DNA of 64,000 nucleotides from Candidatus Martarchaeota archaeon (GTDB lineage: Archaea > Thermoproteota > Thermoprotei_A > Marsarchaeales > Marsarchaeaceae), in the NCBI GenBank assembly GCA_023487445.1, contig JAMDBQ010000010.1:1-64000 (forward strand), given 5' to 3'. Position numbers and translations under genes: made by a program. Numbering within the stretch: the first letter of the stretch is position 1; every line of letters begins with the position of its first letter. The notes beneath the pieces were generated by a model that was not told the DNA's origin, did not search any database, and saw only the letters and a list, made by a program, of their open reading frames with translations. Shown one piece after another: positions 25,336 to 34,190 of the stretch.

Positions 25336-25575
25336 TTGTCGTTAACCAAAATTCTCCTCAAAAGGAGGCGCGGCTCGCCTCTGCTTGAAGAGGGATTGCT
25401 CGTTGGGTTAGCCCTGGTGCTGTTCGCTGTGCTGGTCTCATCTATAATGGGGGTGTTCGGATATCTGCAGGGAGCTGCTCATCCATTGAGCAGCCTAGGA
25501 AGTGGGCTGTCAACGTTGTTCAATAACGTGTTGCAAGGGTACACCAGGATCTTCAAGTATTTGACTGGGCAGTAG
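25336..25575 (+). CDS. 79-residue single-span membrane peptide
   Basis: TTG start. Basic N-terminus (KILLKRRRGSPLLEEG) followed by a hydrophobic helix LLVGLALVLFAVLVSSIMGV and a polar tail. The K/R-rich leader followed by a small residue and Glu near the start of the helix resembles a class III (type IV prepilin-like) signal peptide, so it may be a pilin subunit. It lies between the FlaJ/TadC-like gene and the HerA-like ATPase, 2 bases before the latter. Confidence 0.7.
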   Translation: MSLTKILLKRRRGSPLLEEGLLVGLALVLFAVLVSSIMGVFGYLQGAAHPLSSLGSGLSTLFNNVLQGYTRIFKYLTGQ

Positions 25576-25577
25576 GA

Positions 25578-27038
25578 TTGACTCCCAAACTAGGTTTCAC
25601 TCAATCTAATGTTGTCATTGCTAAGGATGGGGTTCGGTGGTTTTGCCTAGCGTTGGCACGGGTTTCGCTGCAAACTACAGATGAAAAATCTTCACGGATC
25701 GACGATGCTATCGATCACTTTGCTTTGGAACTAAAGGGATGCGCGAGCAATGTGGCGCTCGTGCTCTTGAATAAGAAAACCTTCATGGCACGTCCGGAGA
25801 TGTGCGCGTACATCACGTTGTTTGGCTGGGGATTTCAGAAACGGCAACTTGTGGCCAAGATAAAGGCTGAGCTTGAAAGGATACGTATGCTGGGTATTTC
25901 AACGGGTGTAGTCCTGGATAACAGCCCACAGACACGCTTCGAGGACTGGAAGACGCTTTGGAGAGTTCTTGCAAAAGCTGTCGACCTTCCAAGATTCGAC
26001 GAGGTGGACGCGGTAGGGGGAATAAGCATAGGTAGAGGCCCATCGAAAATACAGTTAACCGACCAAGAGCTGTTTAAACATTGCGCGGTAGTTGGTGAAA
26101 CGGGGTCGGGAAAATCAACTTTCGTCGCTGAAATTGCCAAAGAATGGTCTGGTCAAGCAAGGCATTTTCTTGTGTTTGATTGGCACGGGGAATATTCAAA
26201 GCTCATTCGGGACAACTCCATACTTATAATCGAGCCAGATAACGGCCTAGGGTTCGACGTCTTCGCCTATCCCCAAGGGGTTGATCCCTACATACATATA
26301 GATACGTTGATGGACATCTTCTCGGAAAGCTTTGACTTGAGCGTATCTCAGCAGTACGTGCTTAGATCTTCATTAAGAAAATTATATACGGAAAAGGGTC
26401 ACGGAATCAAGATGAGGCCCGAGAGAGTTACGATTAGTGAGCTTATAAAATACATCAATGAGGCGCGTACATTTAGTGGATGGGAGCAAGAAGCAAAACT
26501 TGCTTTGGTTAGAAGGGTGAGCAAACTGGGGGATACCGGCCTCGGTGGTATGCTTAACGCTGAACACAGTCTAGGATTGGATGAGGTACTTAACGAAAAT
26601 GTCTTGGTGGACCTTGGAAAGATACCCGATCACTATTCCAAGCTGTTCGTGGTTGAGGCCATGTTAAGGCTTCTATATGACTACAAGGTTTCTAGAAAAC
26701 TTGCTCTGCCGCATATGACAGTAGTGGAGGAGGCTAGGAATGTCGTGCCGTACAGAAGACCTGAAGAAAAGCCGAGGATTGCCGAACGGATAATCGAGGA
26801 ATTGAGGAAGTTTGGTGAATCAATGATAATAGTCACTCAGCTGCCTTCAACCGTGTCGTCCGAGGTGCTTACTGCTGCTGGCACAATCTTCGCTTTTAGA
26901 CTTAAGGGTGAAGCAGAATATGAAATACTTTCTCGCAGATGTAATCTTTCTGCTAGCTTTTGCAGGCAGCTTGCAATGCTTCGTACAGGCGTGTGTGTAT
27001 GCAGGCGTAGTGATAACACCGTTTCAGTCATCGGCTAA
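25578..27038 (+). CDS. HerA/DUF87-family hexameric ATPase
   Basis: 486 residues, TTG start. Walker A VVGETGSGKSTFVAEIAKEW at about 172-191, followed by FLVFDWHGEYSKLI (HerA family Asp/Glu after the second strand), Walker B-like MTVVEEARNVVPY and the sensor/Arg region FGESMIIVTQLPSTVSSEVL. HerA-type ATPases pump DNA or work in conjugation-like and pilus-linked systems. Placed at the end of the pilus-like gene set, it may couple DNA movement to the membrane machine; that link is inference. Confidence 0.88.
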   Translation: MTPKLGFTQSNVVIAKDGVRWFCLALARVSLQTTDEKSSRIDDAIDHFALELKGCASNVALVLLNKKTFMARPEMCAYITLFGWGFQKRQLVAKIKAELERIRMLGISTGVVLDNSPQTRFEDWKTLWRVLAKAVDLPRFDEVDAVGGISIGRGPSKIQLTDQELFKHCAVVGETGSGKSTFVAEIAKEWSGQARHFLVFDWHGEYSKLIRDNSILIIEPDNGLGFDVFAYPQGVDPYIHIDTLMDIFSESFDLSVSQQYVLRSSLRKLYTEKGHGIKMRPERVTISELIKYINEARTFSGWEQEAKLALVRRVSKLGDTGLGGMLNAEHSLGLDEVLNENVLVDLGKIPDHYSKLFVVEAMLRLLYDYKVSRKLALPHMTVVEEARNVVPYRRPEEKPRIAERIIEELRKFGESMIIVTQLPSTVSSEVLTAAGTIFAFRLKGEAEYEILSRRCNLSASFCRQLAMLRTGVCVCRRSDNTVSVIG

Positions 27039-27123
27039 AGCTGATTTGTTCCGCAGTCTTTGTTATTGGCTAACGAGTACTAGACTTTATTATTGTGCCC
27101 GTATACCATGTTTGCGGTTAGCT

Positions 27124-27600
27124 ATGCAGGATTCTGCTGTGGTCGAGGGTTTTCCAGCACCCAAGTTTACATTACCTGACCAAATGGGAAACCAAGTATC
27201 ACTGAACGATTTTTGCGGTAAAAAGGTGGTGCTGTATTTTTATCCAAAGGATGACACGCCTGGGTGCACCAAAGAAGCGTGTTACTTTAGAGACAGCGTT
27301 GAGCGGTTGGCTGACATGAACGCGGTCGTGCTGGGGGTGAGCAACGATTCAATTGACAGCCACGTAAGATTTGCCAACAAGTACAAATTGAATTTCAGAT
27401 TGCTCTGTGACGAGGACAAGTCTGTCTCAAAAACTTACGGGGTTTACAAATTAAAAAATATGTATGGAAGGACCATCTGGGGGATTGAAAGGTCTACGTT
27501 CATCATCGATGAAAAGGGGATTGTTAAGAAAGTATTTAGGAAAGTCAAGGTAGACCAACACCTAAAAGAAGTGGTTGAGGCCCTGTCAGCCAGGGCCTAA
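27124..27600 (+). CDS. bcp: Peroxiredoxin, BCP/PrxQ type
   Basis: 158 residues from ATG 27124 (MQDSAVVEGFPAPKFTLPDQMG). A longer open frame to 26908 lies inside the HerA-like gene and is not used. Peroxidatic Cys in DDTPGCTKEAC, with a second Cys five residues on as the usual BCP resolving Cys. Reduces peroxides using a thioredoxin-like donor. Own promoter likely in the AT-rich stretch at 27083-27095. Confidence 0.93.
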   Translation: MQDSAVVEGFPAPKFTLPDQMGNQVSLNDFCGKKVVLYFYPKDDTPGCTKEACYFRDSVERLADMNAVVLGVSNDSIDSHVRFANKYKLNFRLLCDEDKSVSKTYGVYKLKNMYGRTIWGIERSTFIIDEKGIVKKVFRKVKVDQHLKEVVEALSARA

Positions 27601-27604
27601 GTGC

Positions 27605-29203
27605 TTACTCAGGAGGGATCTCCCTATAGGCATAAGATATGTCTATTCCTTTTCTTAGGTTGAGTCTCTTGGAGACTACGTATATTGCCGCCCCAAGCAG
27701 TGCTGATCCTGCCACGTAGCCGTAGGCCAGCGGGTTTCCTCCCCACACGCCTGGATTGGCCAAAAACTCATATGTGAGAAATACGAACACCGCTGCTGTT
27801 AGTACACCACATGTTTGGAGAACACGCGATGATCGCTCTCCTTTTCTACGGTGCCCGTACAAAGCCGCGCTTAAGCCAACGAACACGAAGTATATCATAG
27901 AGGCAACTATGGCGCCATATAGAGACGTGAGTGTACCATAAAAGAGTGAGGCCCCACCGATCAAGCAGAGTGTAATAGTCAAGTCTAGCAGGTGCGCAGC
28001 CACGGGAGATCCAGTTTTAGAGCTAACATAAGCCATTTTTTCTGGTAGAAATCTATCGAAGGCTTGGGCAAGAATATAACGCGAAATTACTATAATACCG
28101 TACGCCAGTATTCCTATGTCCCATATTATCCATGCAAGACCGATGAAGGCAGAAAGAATTTTGCTTGTGGATACACCCATTGCCAGCGTCCAAAAATTAA
28201 ACGAATAATTGTTGACCAAAACTGGGCTTGATAAAGCTCCGTTAATAAAGTGGAACCCCCCTACGTAGTACATCACTCCAAACGATGCGGTAACAATAAC
28301 TAGCGACACAACCGCTGATATCGGAATGCTCCACATCGCATTTCTTGACCCTCTAACCTCAGATCCAACCGCAGGCGACGCGACAAACCATGGATAAACA
28401 AACATCGCAAAGAACGGCATCATAAATATAGTAGCCCTTAAAATCAAATCAGGGCCACTTACTGTAGACGCAACACTAGAATAGTTAACACCGCTCAACC
28501 CAAGTGAGTTGATATAGGATCCAACTCCGTTTCTGCCCCAGTAAAGCAAAGACAAGTTCGCGGCGACCATACCAACTATACCTATCGCGATGGTGACCGA
28601 AACCAGCTTGTAACCATAGTTTGGGCGCACTATGTTTAGGGCGATGAGCACGGCAAATATTGCGGAACCCAGTATGAACTGAAGTAGAGGAGAGGATCCC
28701 GTCACGTTACTCGGAAGCGCCAAACCCAAGAATGAGGTGGCGCCCAATGAGAGACCAACGGATCCTATTGCAAGAACTGTCGAAATGGTTATCAACGCTA
28801 GGTAGGCCATTGTCTCCATGGTATACCCCATAAAGGATACGGTGCTTCCAATAAAGCCACCAAGTGTTCTGGAAACCCAAACATAGTCACCCCCGGTCCT
28901 AGTTATCTTTCCGGTCATCAGCATGTACATCAACATCTGTGGCAAAGAGATGGCAAATGCGATAATTGATCCCCATACCAAATTGATCCCCTCAACACTT
29001 CCCGTTGCGCTCTGAACTAGGAGCATGGTGTAACCGATCGTCGCTAGCGCAGCGCCCCCCGACATACTGCTTAGGTTCAAAGACACGGCATCAAACAGTG
29101 AAGCGGATTTTACGAGCCCAGTAGCCTCCCTCACAAACACCGACTTGGTTTCTAGTGACTTACTTTGACGGATGCCCTGCGATGCTAAGGGGTCGTCGTC
29201 CAT
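27605..29203 (-). CDS. Amino acid/polyamine permease (APC superfamily)
   Basis: 532 residues, about 12-14 hydrophobic segments. The N-terminal region SLNLSSMSGGAALATIGYTMLL and TGKITRTGGDYVWVSRTLGGFIGS show the APC unwound-helix motif (GG/SG...). Broad family; the substrate cannot be assigned. Converges on bcp with four bases between stops. The start is near an AT-rich TATTATATAAG (29220-29230 region), consistent with a short leader. Confidence 0.85.
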   Translation of the reverse strand: MDDDPLASQGIRQSKSLETKSVFVREATGLVKSASLFDAVSLNLSSMSGGAALATIGYTMLLVQSATGSVEGINLVWGSIIAFAISLPQMLMYMLMTGKITRTGGDYVWVSRTLGGFIGSTVSFMGYTMETMAYLALITISTVLAIGSVGLSLGATSFLGLALPSNVTGSSPLLQFILGSAIFAVLIALNIVRPNYGYKLVSVTIAIGIVGMVAANLSLLYWGRNGVGSYINSLGLSGVNYSSVASTVSGPDLILRATIFMMPFFAMFVYPWFVASPAVGSEVRGSRNAMWSIPISAVVSLVIVTASFGVMYYVGGFHFINGALSSPVLVNNYSFNFWTLAMGVSTSKILSAFIGLAWIIWDIGILAYGIIVISRYILAQAFDRFLPEKMAYVSSKTGSPVAAHLLDLTITLCLIGGASLFYGTLTSLYGAIVASMIYFVFVGLSAALYGHRRKGERSSRVLQTCGVLTAAVFVFLTYEFLANPGVWGGNPLAYGYVAGSALLGAAIYVVSKRLNLRKGIDISYAYREIPPE

Positions 29204-29480
29204 AATTTAGCTATACCAGTATATTATATAAGTATTTAGGTTAAAATTTTCGCACAATCATGCTAATTGGCTGGGGATGCTGACCTGACTCTTTCACAAT
29301 CCACATTATATAAGAAACGGTGCATACGCCGATGACGTATCTCATTAACCCTAGTCGCGCGCCAAACACTACATTAATGGCCGAAGAGATGAATCCCCCA
29401 ATTCTAAACGGCACCGCACCAATTAGGCTGTCAACCGCGCCTTCCGCACATAAACCCGAGGGTGTTCTTGAGGCAATAAA

Positions 29481-30098
29481 TTATTTGGGGCTTGTTTCCC
29501 CCACCTTCTTGAGGGCTACTTCGCCATTTTGATGATAGTCGTCAGCAAGCATAGCAGTGAGTTCGGTCAAAGCAGATGAGAGAGCCGACAGTCTCTGCTC
29601 AACTTCCTCGACCTTTTCCTCAGTTTTTTCAACAGTAAGACGCGCATCATTCAGAAGCTTTGAAAAGGATTCTATTTCCTTTTTCCTCTTTACAATGGTT
29701 TCAGTATAGTCTGACGCCGACTGGGATAAAAAATCCACCAAAGGAACCTGAACTTGGCTCAGCCATGTAACCGCTTCAGTCATCCGTTTCTTAACAAGTT
29801 CGTGCTTATGACGCTCCTTTTCAATATCTTGTCTGAAACTCCGCACTAGCTCGTCAAGGCCTGGCAACACGGCTTTGCCCAGCAATGGAGTGAACTCTTT
29901 GTTTTTTACACGGTTTACGATGCCATCAATTATATCCGGCCTCAGCTTTTGCTCAATTACAGATACGTGATCGAGAACTTCCTTACTTTGAGCCTGAATG
30001 CTTCTTGGTACATCTAAATCCGCCTTGAGGTTTTTAATAAGTGAATCCACGGTGCCCTCACGTGACGTTGCCGAAGATATGATTTTCTTGAAGCTCAT
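29481..30098 (-). CDS. Coiled-coil protein, unknown
   Basis: 205 residues, no signal or membrane segment. Residues about 85-190 are rich in Lys/Glu heptads (IEKERHKHELVKKRMTEAVT; VKRKKEIESFSKLLNDARLTVEKTEEKVEEVEQRL), predicting long coiled coil. No family recognised. It may be a structural or scaffold protein. Upstream neighbour on the same strand is the HTH protein at 30187-31308, with 88 bases between. Confidence 0.7.
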   Translation of the reverse strand: MSFKKIISSATSREGTVDSLIKNLKADLDVPRSIQAQSKEVLDHVSVIEQKLRPDIIDGIVNRVKNKEFTPLLGKAVLPGLDELVRSFRQDIEKERHKHELVKKRMTEAVTWLSQVQVPLVDFLSQSASDYTETIVKRKKEIESFSKLLNDARLTVEKTEEKVEEVEQRLSALSSALTELTAMLADDYHQNGEVALKKVGETSPK

Positions 30099-30186
30099 AT
30101 GCGGATCTCACGCCTTCTGCAGCCAAGGCCAGCCAAGCAACGCCCCTATTCCGGTATGCGCTCGCCCGTTTTAAACACCTCTACTA

Positions 30187-31308
30187 TCAATGCGCAATTG
30201 ATCTGACATCAGATTGTTTCTTCAAGCTTTCAACTATTACTTCACTGTCAATCAGATGGTCATAGACCCACGTCCCCAGCTCCTGATTGAACAGTTCGAA
30301 GGGTATGGTATACCAGTATCTCATTCCCGGTACGGCAACACGTACCTTCATATCTCTTGTAAATGAACTAGCTTTGGTAAGAAAGTTGGCCGTAAATCCA
30401 GAGTAATGTTCGGGTGGAACACTGAACACCGCCAAATGATGTGAGCCATAGTTGTTAAGATATTCTACATTGAGGAATGGCACGCTGCGCAAGAGTGATG
30501 TGTATTCCTGGGCTTTGTGCTGTAACAAGTCTCCTTCAACGTAGACCCATAGGTCTCTAACGGTAGGAAAGTACACCCTATACCTTGAAAGCATCTTTCT
30601 GCGGACAACGTGTTCCGAAAAATGATATAGTAGCAACCGTTCGCTCAAATTGAGGTCGTTTTTGTGAAAAATGTTCTTTCTGATCTCTGGGAATGTTGCG
30701 GCCGCGTCAAGTTCAAGCTCCTTAATGATTAGGAGGTCCGTTAGGTCTGCTACCGCTTCGCGTAGATCGAATGAGGAATTTTCGGCTTTCCTATCGGGTA
30801 AACATGACCAGTCAAACGCATAGCGGCCGGTGTTCCAATCTATGGCACTCGACATCAAGCCGTACCTAAGGCGTGTGGTATACATCCTTGTTGAATAATC
30901 CGTTATTATTCCCCTATCCTTTAGGGTGGGGAATAGTTTGAGGTATTCGTGTCCCCTAAAGTCTCCTGGAACATACATGAGTCCAAATAGTGATGATGGA
31001 TCGGATGAGTCAACGGCTATCCTAGCCAGGCTTCGTAGCGTGGCGAATGCTTCAAACGCATTGTCCTTGTATTTTGTACTAGGCCTGATAGAAAAATAGA
31101 TGCTCACTAAGTTGAGCGCGTCTAGGTTCGCGGCGGCTGTACATTTCAAACCAAAGGATCTGAAGATTTTGTGATATAGTCTCACTGTCTTGCTGTAACT
31201 TATCCCCGAAACCTTTGACAAATCCTTTAGACTGCGCGGGCCTATCTCTATAATTGCGTCTATAAGCCTCCTGACCTCAGATCCTGTTTCGCTTGGTTTT
31301 CTGGACAT
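30187..31308 (-). CDS. HTH-domain protein, unknown, possible transcription regulator
   Basis: 373 residues. The N-terminus (VRRLIDAIIEIGPRSLKDLSKVSGISYSKTVRLYHKIFR) looks like a winged helix-turn-helix. The remaining about 320 residues are soluble and not recognised; they contain two similar-looking stretches (LVSIYFSIRPS and LWVYVEGDLLQ regions) that could be ligand-binding halves. No catalytic motif seen. Confidence 0.7.
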   Translation of the reverse strand: MSRKPSETGSEVRRLIDAIIEIGPRSLKDLSKVSGISYSKTVRLYHKIFRSFGLKCTAAANLDALNLVSIYFSIRPSTKYKDNAFEAFATLRSLARIAVDSSDPSSLFGLMYVPGDFRGHEYLKLFPTLKDRGIITDYSTRMYTTRLRYGLMSSAIDWNTGRYAFDWSCLPDRKAENSSFDLREAVADLTDLLIIKELELDAAATFPEIRKNIFHKNDLNLSERLLLYHFSEHVVRRKMLSRYRVYFPTVRDLWVYVEGDLLQHKAQEYTSLLRSVPFLNVEYLNNYGSHHLAVFSVPPEHYSGFTANFLTKASSFTRDMKVRVAVPGMRYWYTIPFELFNQELGTWVYDHLIDSEVIVESLKKQSDVRSIAH

Positions 31309-31326
31309 GGGTTACACATCCTCTTA

Positions 31327-31497
31327 TTAATCCGGTTGGTCGGGTCCTCGTTCTCCCATTTGTTTCACCCCCTCTTCTTGCATCCTGATACGGGCCTTGT
31401 AGAGGCTTAGGAAGGCTTCTTCCCCGCTTGCAGAGCACATAACGTTGATGCACCCTGACGGGGACGAATTATAGTTTTTGGGGGCGGCAGAACACAT
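31327..31497 (-). CDS. Possible 56-residue small protein
   Basis: MCSAAPKNYNSSPSGCINVM followed by a helical, charged tail. Three Cys in the first 21 residues. It ends 18 bases before the HTH gene on the same strand and could be its leader gene. No family recognised and no clear ribosome-binding site; the frame extends to 31533. Weak call. Confidence 0.3.
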   Translation of the reverse strand: MCSAAPKNYNSSPSGCINVMCSASGEEAFLSLYKARIRMQEEGVKQMGERGPDQPD

Positions 31498-31533
31498 TTT
31501 ACAGAGACACCGAACTGCCTCGCAATATAACAC

Positions 31534-31771
31534 TCACAGAAGAATATATATTCTGAGGCTTGGCCGTATTTAGTAGGTAGTGGATCCGTAGCCGTGGTTT
31601 GTCTTCATGTGGGGCTGGGAAGCGCCTAGTATGGTCATGGGAAAACAAGGCTGAGAAGAGAATAACTAAACCGTATGCCAAATTAGATTCCATGTGATAG
31701 AAGGCGCGTTTAGTCTTTAGCCCTAAGCTAGGTCTAGGAAAGCTTTTCTATGAAGACATAGTGGTGATCGA
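31534..31771. other. Intergenic, no gene supported
   Basis: Divergent region between the HTH/small-ORF set and the antiporter. AT-rich ATATATATTCTGAGG-like sequence around 31541-31552 could hold a promoter. Nothing else supported. Confidence 0.4.
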
Positions 31772-33046
31772 ATGGCTGCCCTGCCCCAGCTTGTGTTCCC
31801 TTCGACAGACGGTGTGTTAGCCACTGTAGGAGGCGTGATCTTACTGGGTAGTCTGGCGGAGATAGCGTTTATCAGATACGGTTTGCCTGAAAGCGTCGGC
31901 CTAATGCTTCTTGGCATGTTTATGGGGCCAGTACTACACATAGTACCGTCCTCGGATATATCAATTTTCGAGGAGCTTGCGCCCGTCTTCGGGTCAGTTG
32001 CCTTGATTGTCATCGTCTTTGGGGGAGGAATAAGGCTGGATCTAAAGTCGTTGCGTGGGGCAGGCAAAGCGGGGTCGGCTTTGGCGGTTCTCGACACCGC
32101 CTTAACCATGGCCTTCGTGACACCCTTTGCATACCTAGTTTTACATTGGCCGCTTGCTATTTCCGCTTTGTTCGGCGCCCTCCTTGGGGAAACTACTGCG
32201 GCAATAGTTATACCGGTTTCTCAAGGATTGAAGCTAGATCGGACAGCCGTAGACATACTTACATTTAATTCTACGATAAACAGTATAACATGTATTCTTG
32301 CCTTCTATCTGGTTCTTGAAACCATACTGCACCCCGGCTTGTCCGGAACGTATGTTGATGCGTTACTTTATGCCAGTAGGCTACTCGGTCTCGGATTATT
32401 AATAGGAATAATCGCCGGTGTTGGATGGGTGTTCCTGCTAGACAAGGCTAGAAGGGTTTCATTCTACCGTGCTACTTTAGGACTTGTGTTTGTTATCTAC
32501 GCATTTACCGACGCAGTCGGAAGTAGCGCCGTCTTGGCCGTGCTCGTTTTTTCAATTATTGTCGGAAACTATTGGGTATATCTCACTGAACACGAATATG
32601 AATTTCCTGGTGGACCAGCTGAACTGGGAGAGCAGCTTACGGGTGTGGCCTTCCTAGATAAAGAAATCACCTTCATTGTAAAAGTCTTCTTTTACGTCTT
32701 TATCGGACTTCTGGTTCAGCTGACTTTGTATTCGGCTTTAATGGGTTTGGCTGTGTCATTTTTGTTGTTAATTCCAAGGGGCGCAGGTGTTCTTCTGGTT
32801 TCAAGGGGTAATGAACAGATTTCGGATCACATAGGCGTGTTTTTGTCTATGTATCCTAGGGGTCTAACAGTATCGGTTCTTGCTGGAATCCTTCTTAATT
32901 CACTTGTCAGCCCACCGCTAGAGGTGTATGCAGAACACATATTCAGTTTGGCGTTTATGGTGATATTGTTTACGACCATCATATCTGGCGTGGCTGTTTC
33001 AACACAGAGAAGGGCATATCCTAGCGTTTCCTCATTTGTGCCCTAG
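31772..33046 (+). CDS. Monovalent cation:proton antiporter, CPA family
   Basis: 424 residues, about 12 hydrophobic segments. ESVGLMLLGMFMGPVLHIVP, FGGGIRLDLKSLRG, and ALLGETTAAIVIPVSQGL correspond to the helix 1-2, helix 3 and helix 5 regions of CPA1/CPA2 transporters. No C-terminal TrkA-type regulatory domain. Probably exports Na+ or K+ in exchange for H+; the ion is not decided by sequence. Confidence 0.85.
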   Translation: MAALPQLVFPSTDGVLATVGGVILLGSLAEIAFIRYGLPESVGLMLLGMFMGPVLHIVPSSDISIFEELAPVFGSVALIVIVFGGGIRLDLKSLRGAGKAGSALAVLDTALTMAFVTPFAYLVLHWPLAISALFGALLGETTAAIVIPVSQGLKLDRTAVDILTFNSTINSITCILAFYLVLETILHPGLSGTYVDALLYASRLLGLGLLIGIIAGVGWVFLLDKARRVSFYRATLGLVFVIYAFTDAVGSSAVLAVLVFSIIVGNYWVYLTEHEYEFPGGPAELGEQLTGVAFLDKEITFIVKVFFYVFIGLLVQLTLYSALMGLAVSFLLLIPRGAGVLLVSRGNEQISDHIGVFLSMYPRGLTVSVLAGILLNSLVSPPLEVYAEHIFSLAFMVILFTTIISGVAVSTQRRAYPSVSSFVP

Positions 33047-33087
33047 TAAGGTTTACACAGTTCCTCAGGACCCCCGCTAAGTGATTC

Positions 33088-33231
33088 ATGTCAAACTATT
33101 CCTCGAGCCCCATTTGTCCGTCTACTACATGCGAGTGCCACTTGGGAAACTATTGCACTAGGGCTGCGGATTGCCTTGTGAACAAGCATCTATGCGGGCG
33201 CGAACGGTGTGCCTCAACAACACTGTGTTAG
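33088..33231 (+). CDS. 47-residue Cys-rich peptide, unknown
   Basis: ATG start, eight Cys (residues 10, 15, 17, 23, 29, 36, 41, 47) including CECHLGNYC. The Cys density (17 percent) and no hydrophobic stretch suggest a metal-binding or disulfide-rich mini-protein. It starts 42 bases after the antiporter stop. No ribosome-binding site of note. Could be chance, so moderate confidence. Confidence 0.45.
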   Translation: MSNYSSSPICPSTTCECHLGNYCTRAADCLVNKHLCGRERCASTTLC

Positions 33232-33739
33232 CGCACTGTAAATTGTTTCCCGTTGGGAAAAGGATGAATGCGAGGACACGGCTATGCAAATCCTATACCT
33301 TACGTGGGAGGAAAGAGTGCGAAGAGTTCCGCGCCATCTACGGCTATTAACTTGGGCCCTGTTGTCTTAATCGCGGCTATTGAGCCAGCATCCAAGTATA
33401 CCAGTGTTGATCTGCCAGAGAATGATGGGGTAATCACCATATAAGTGTGGAAATGAACGTGATCGCATAGGTGGCGAATCAGCCAACCATAACAGACCTG
33501 GGCCGGAGAAGTCAAACAATGATCAGGTACAGAACAATGGCGATGCCGTATTTGTACTATGCCTACAAGACCTAGGATACACCCTCGTCTACGGGCTATT
33601 AACGTTTTATACTGATTTATACGATGAACTACAACCACGCCATATGCGAGTAAAGAGGGTGTTCGGCCGAGCCGTACAGAGTTGGGTGGACCATGGAGGT
33701 TGATTTATCTAGACTTCATAAAAAGATAAGGAAGAGAGG
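33232..33739. other. Intergenic, possible degraded or unrecognised gene on minus strand
   Basis: A minus-strand frame at 33300-33638 (112 codons) contains a protein-like stretch (MVITPSFSGRSTLVYLDAG, then SIAAIKTTGPKLIAVDGAELF) but its first half is His/Cys/Arg-rich and unconvincing. It may be the end of a decayed gene or chance. Nothing else seen. Confidence 0.3.
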
Positions 33740-33916
33740 TTATGCTTCTTTGATTGCCTTCATGAGCTTCTGTGCAAGCTCGGGAGGAACCTGACTGAGG
33801 TTGTGCATGTTCTTCGCGTGGGTTACTACGTTGCCTATGAGCTCGTCTTTAGACTGACCGGAGACCTGTACACTGCAGCCACATACTTCCTTTAAGTCCA
33901 CTTTGTATCCGTTCAT
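33740..33916 (-). CDS. DUF1059 small protein
   Basis: 58 residues from ATG 33914-33916 (MNGYKVDLKEVCGCSVQVSG). The DUF1059 pattern is present: conserved CGC near residue 12, then S..ELI..V..HAKN.H. Role unknown; the Cys/His content suggests metal binding. The frame is open further upstream to 33979 but that part does not match the family. Confidence 0.85.
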   Translation of the reverse strand: MNGYKVDLKEVCGCSVQVSGQSKDELIGNVVTHAKNMHNLSQVPPELAQKLMKAIKEA

Positions 33917-34190
33917 TTTACATTCAAGAGGCCATGTACTTCTCTCATTATAAATGCGAGCGTATAACCGTTCAAGCAATTATGAACATCCCACCCTGTC
34001 ATCAGCCGGAGGAGCGTAATATCCTGTTTTGGCCATTCACGCGTCGTAGAGAGTCGACTCTCAAGGCCAGCATTCGGTGAAACTACACCCGAAGACCGTT
34101 TGATGAGGTTAAAATATCGGCTGAGTTACGGCGGTCCTATTCAAATCACAATATTTAACAACGTGGAACATTGTATCCGTTGAATAACCT

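Noticed and set aside
26908-27123. N-terminal extension of the peroxiredoxin with a signal-like start
   Set aside because: It overlaps the HerA-like gene by 131 bases, and the BCP family starts at the ATG at 27124.
33300-33638. 112-codon minus-strand gene
   Set aside because: Only the C-terminal half looks protein-like; no start context or family was found, so it was left as a possible remnant.
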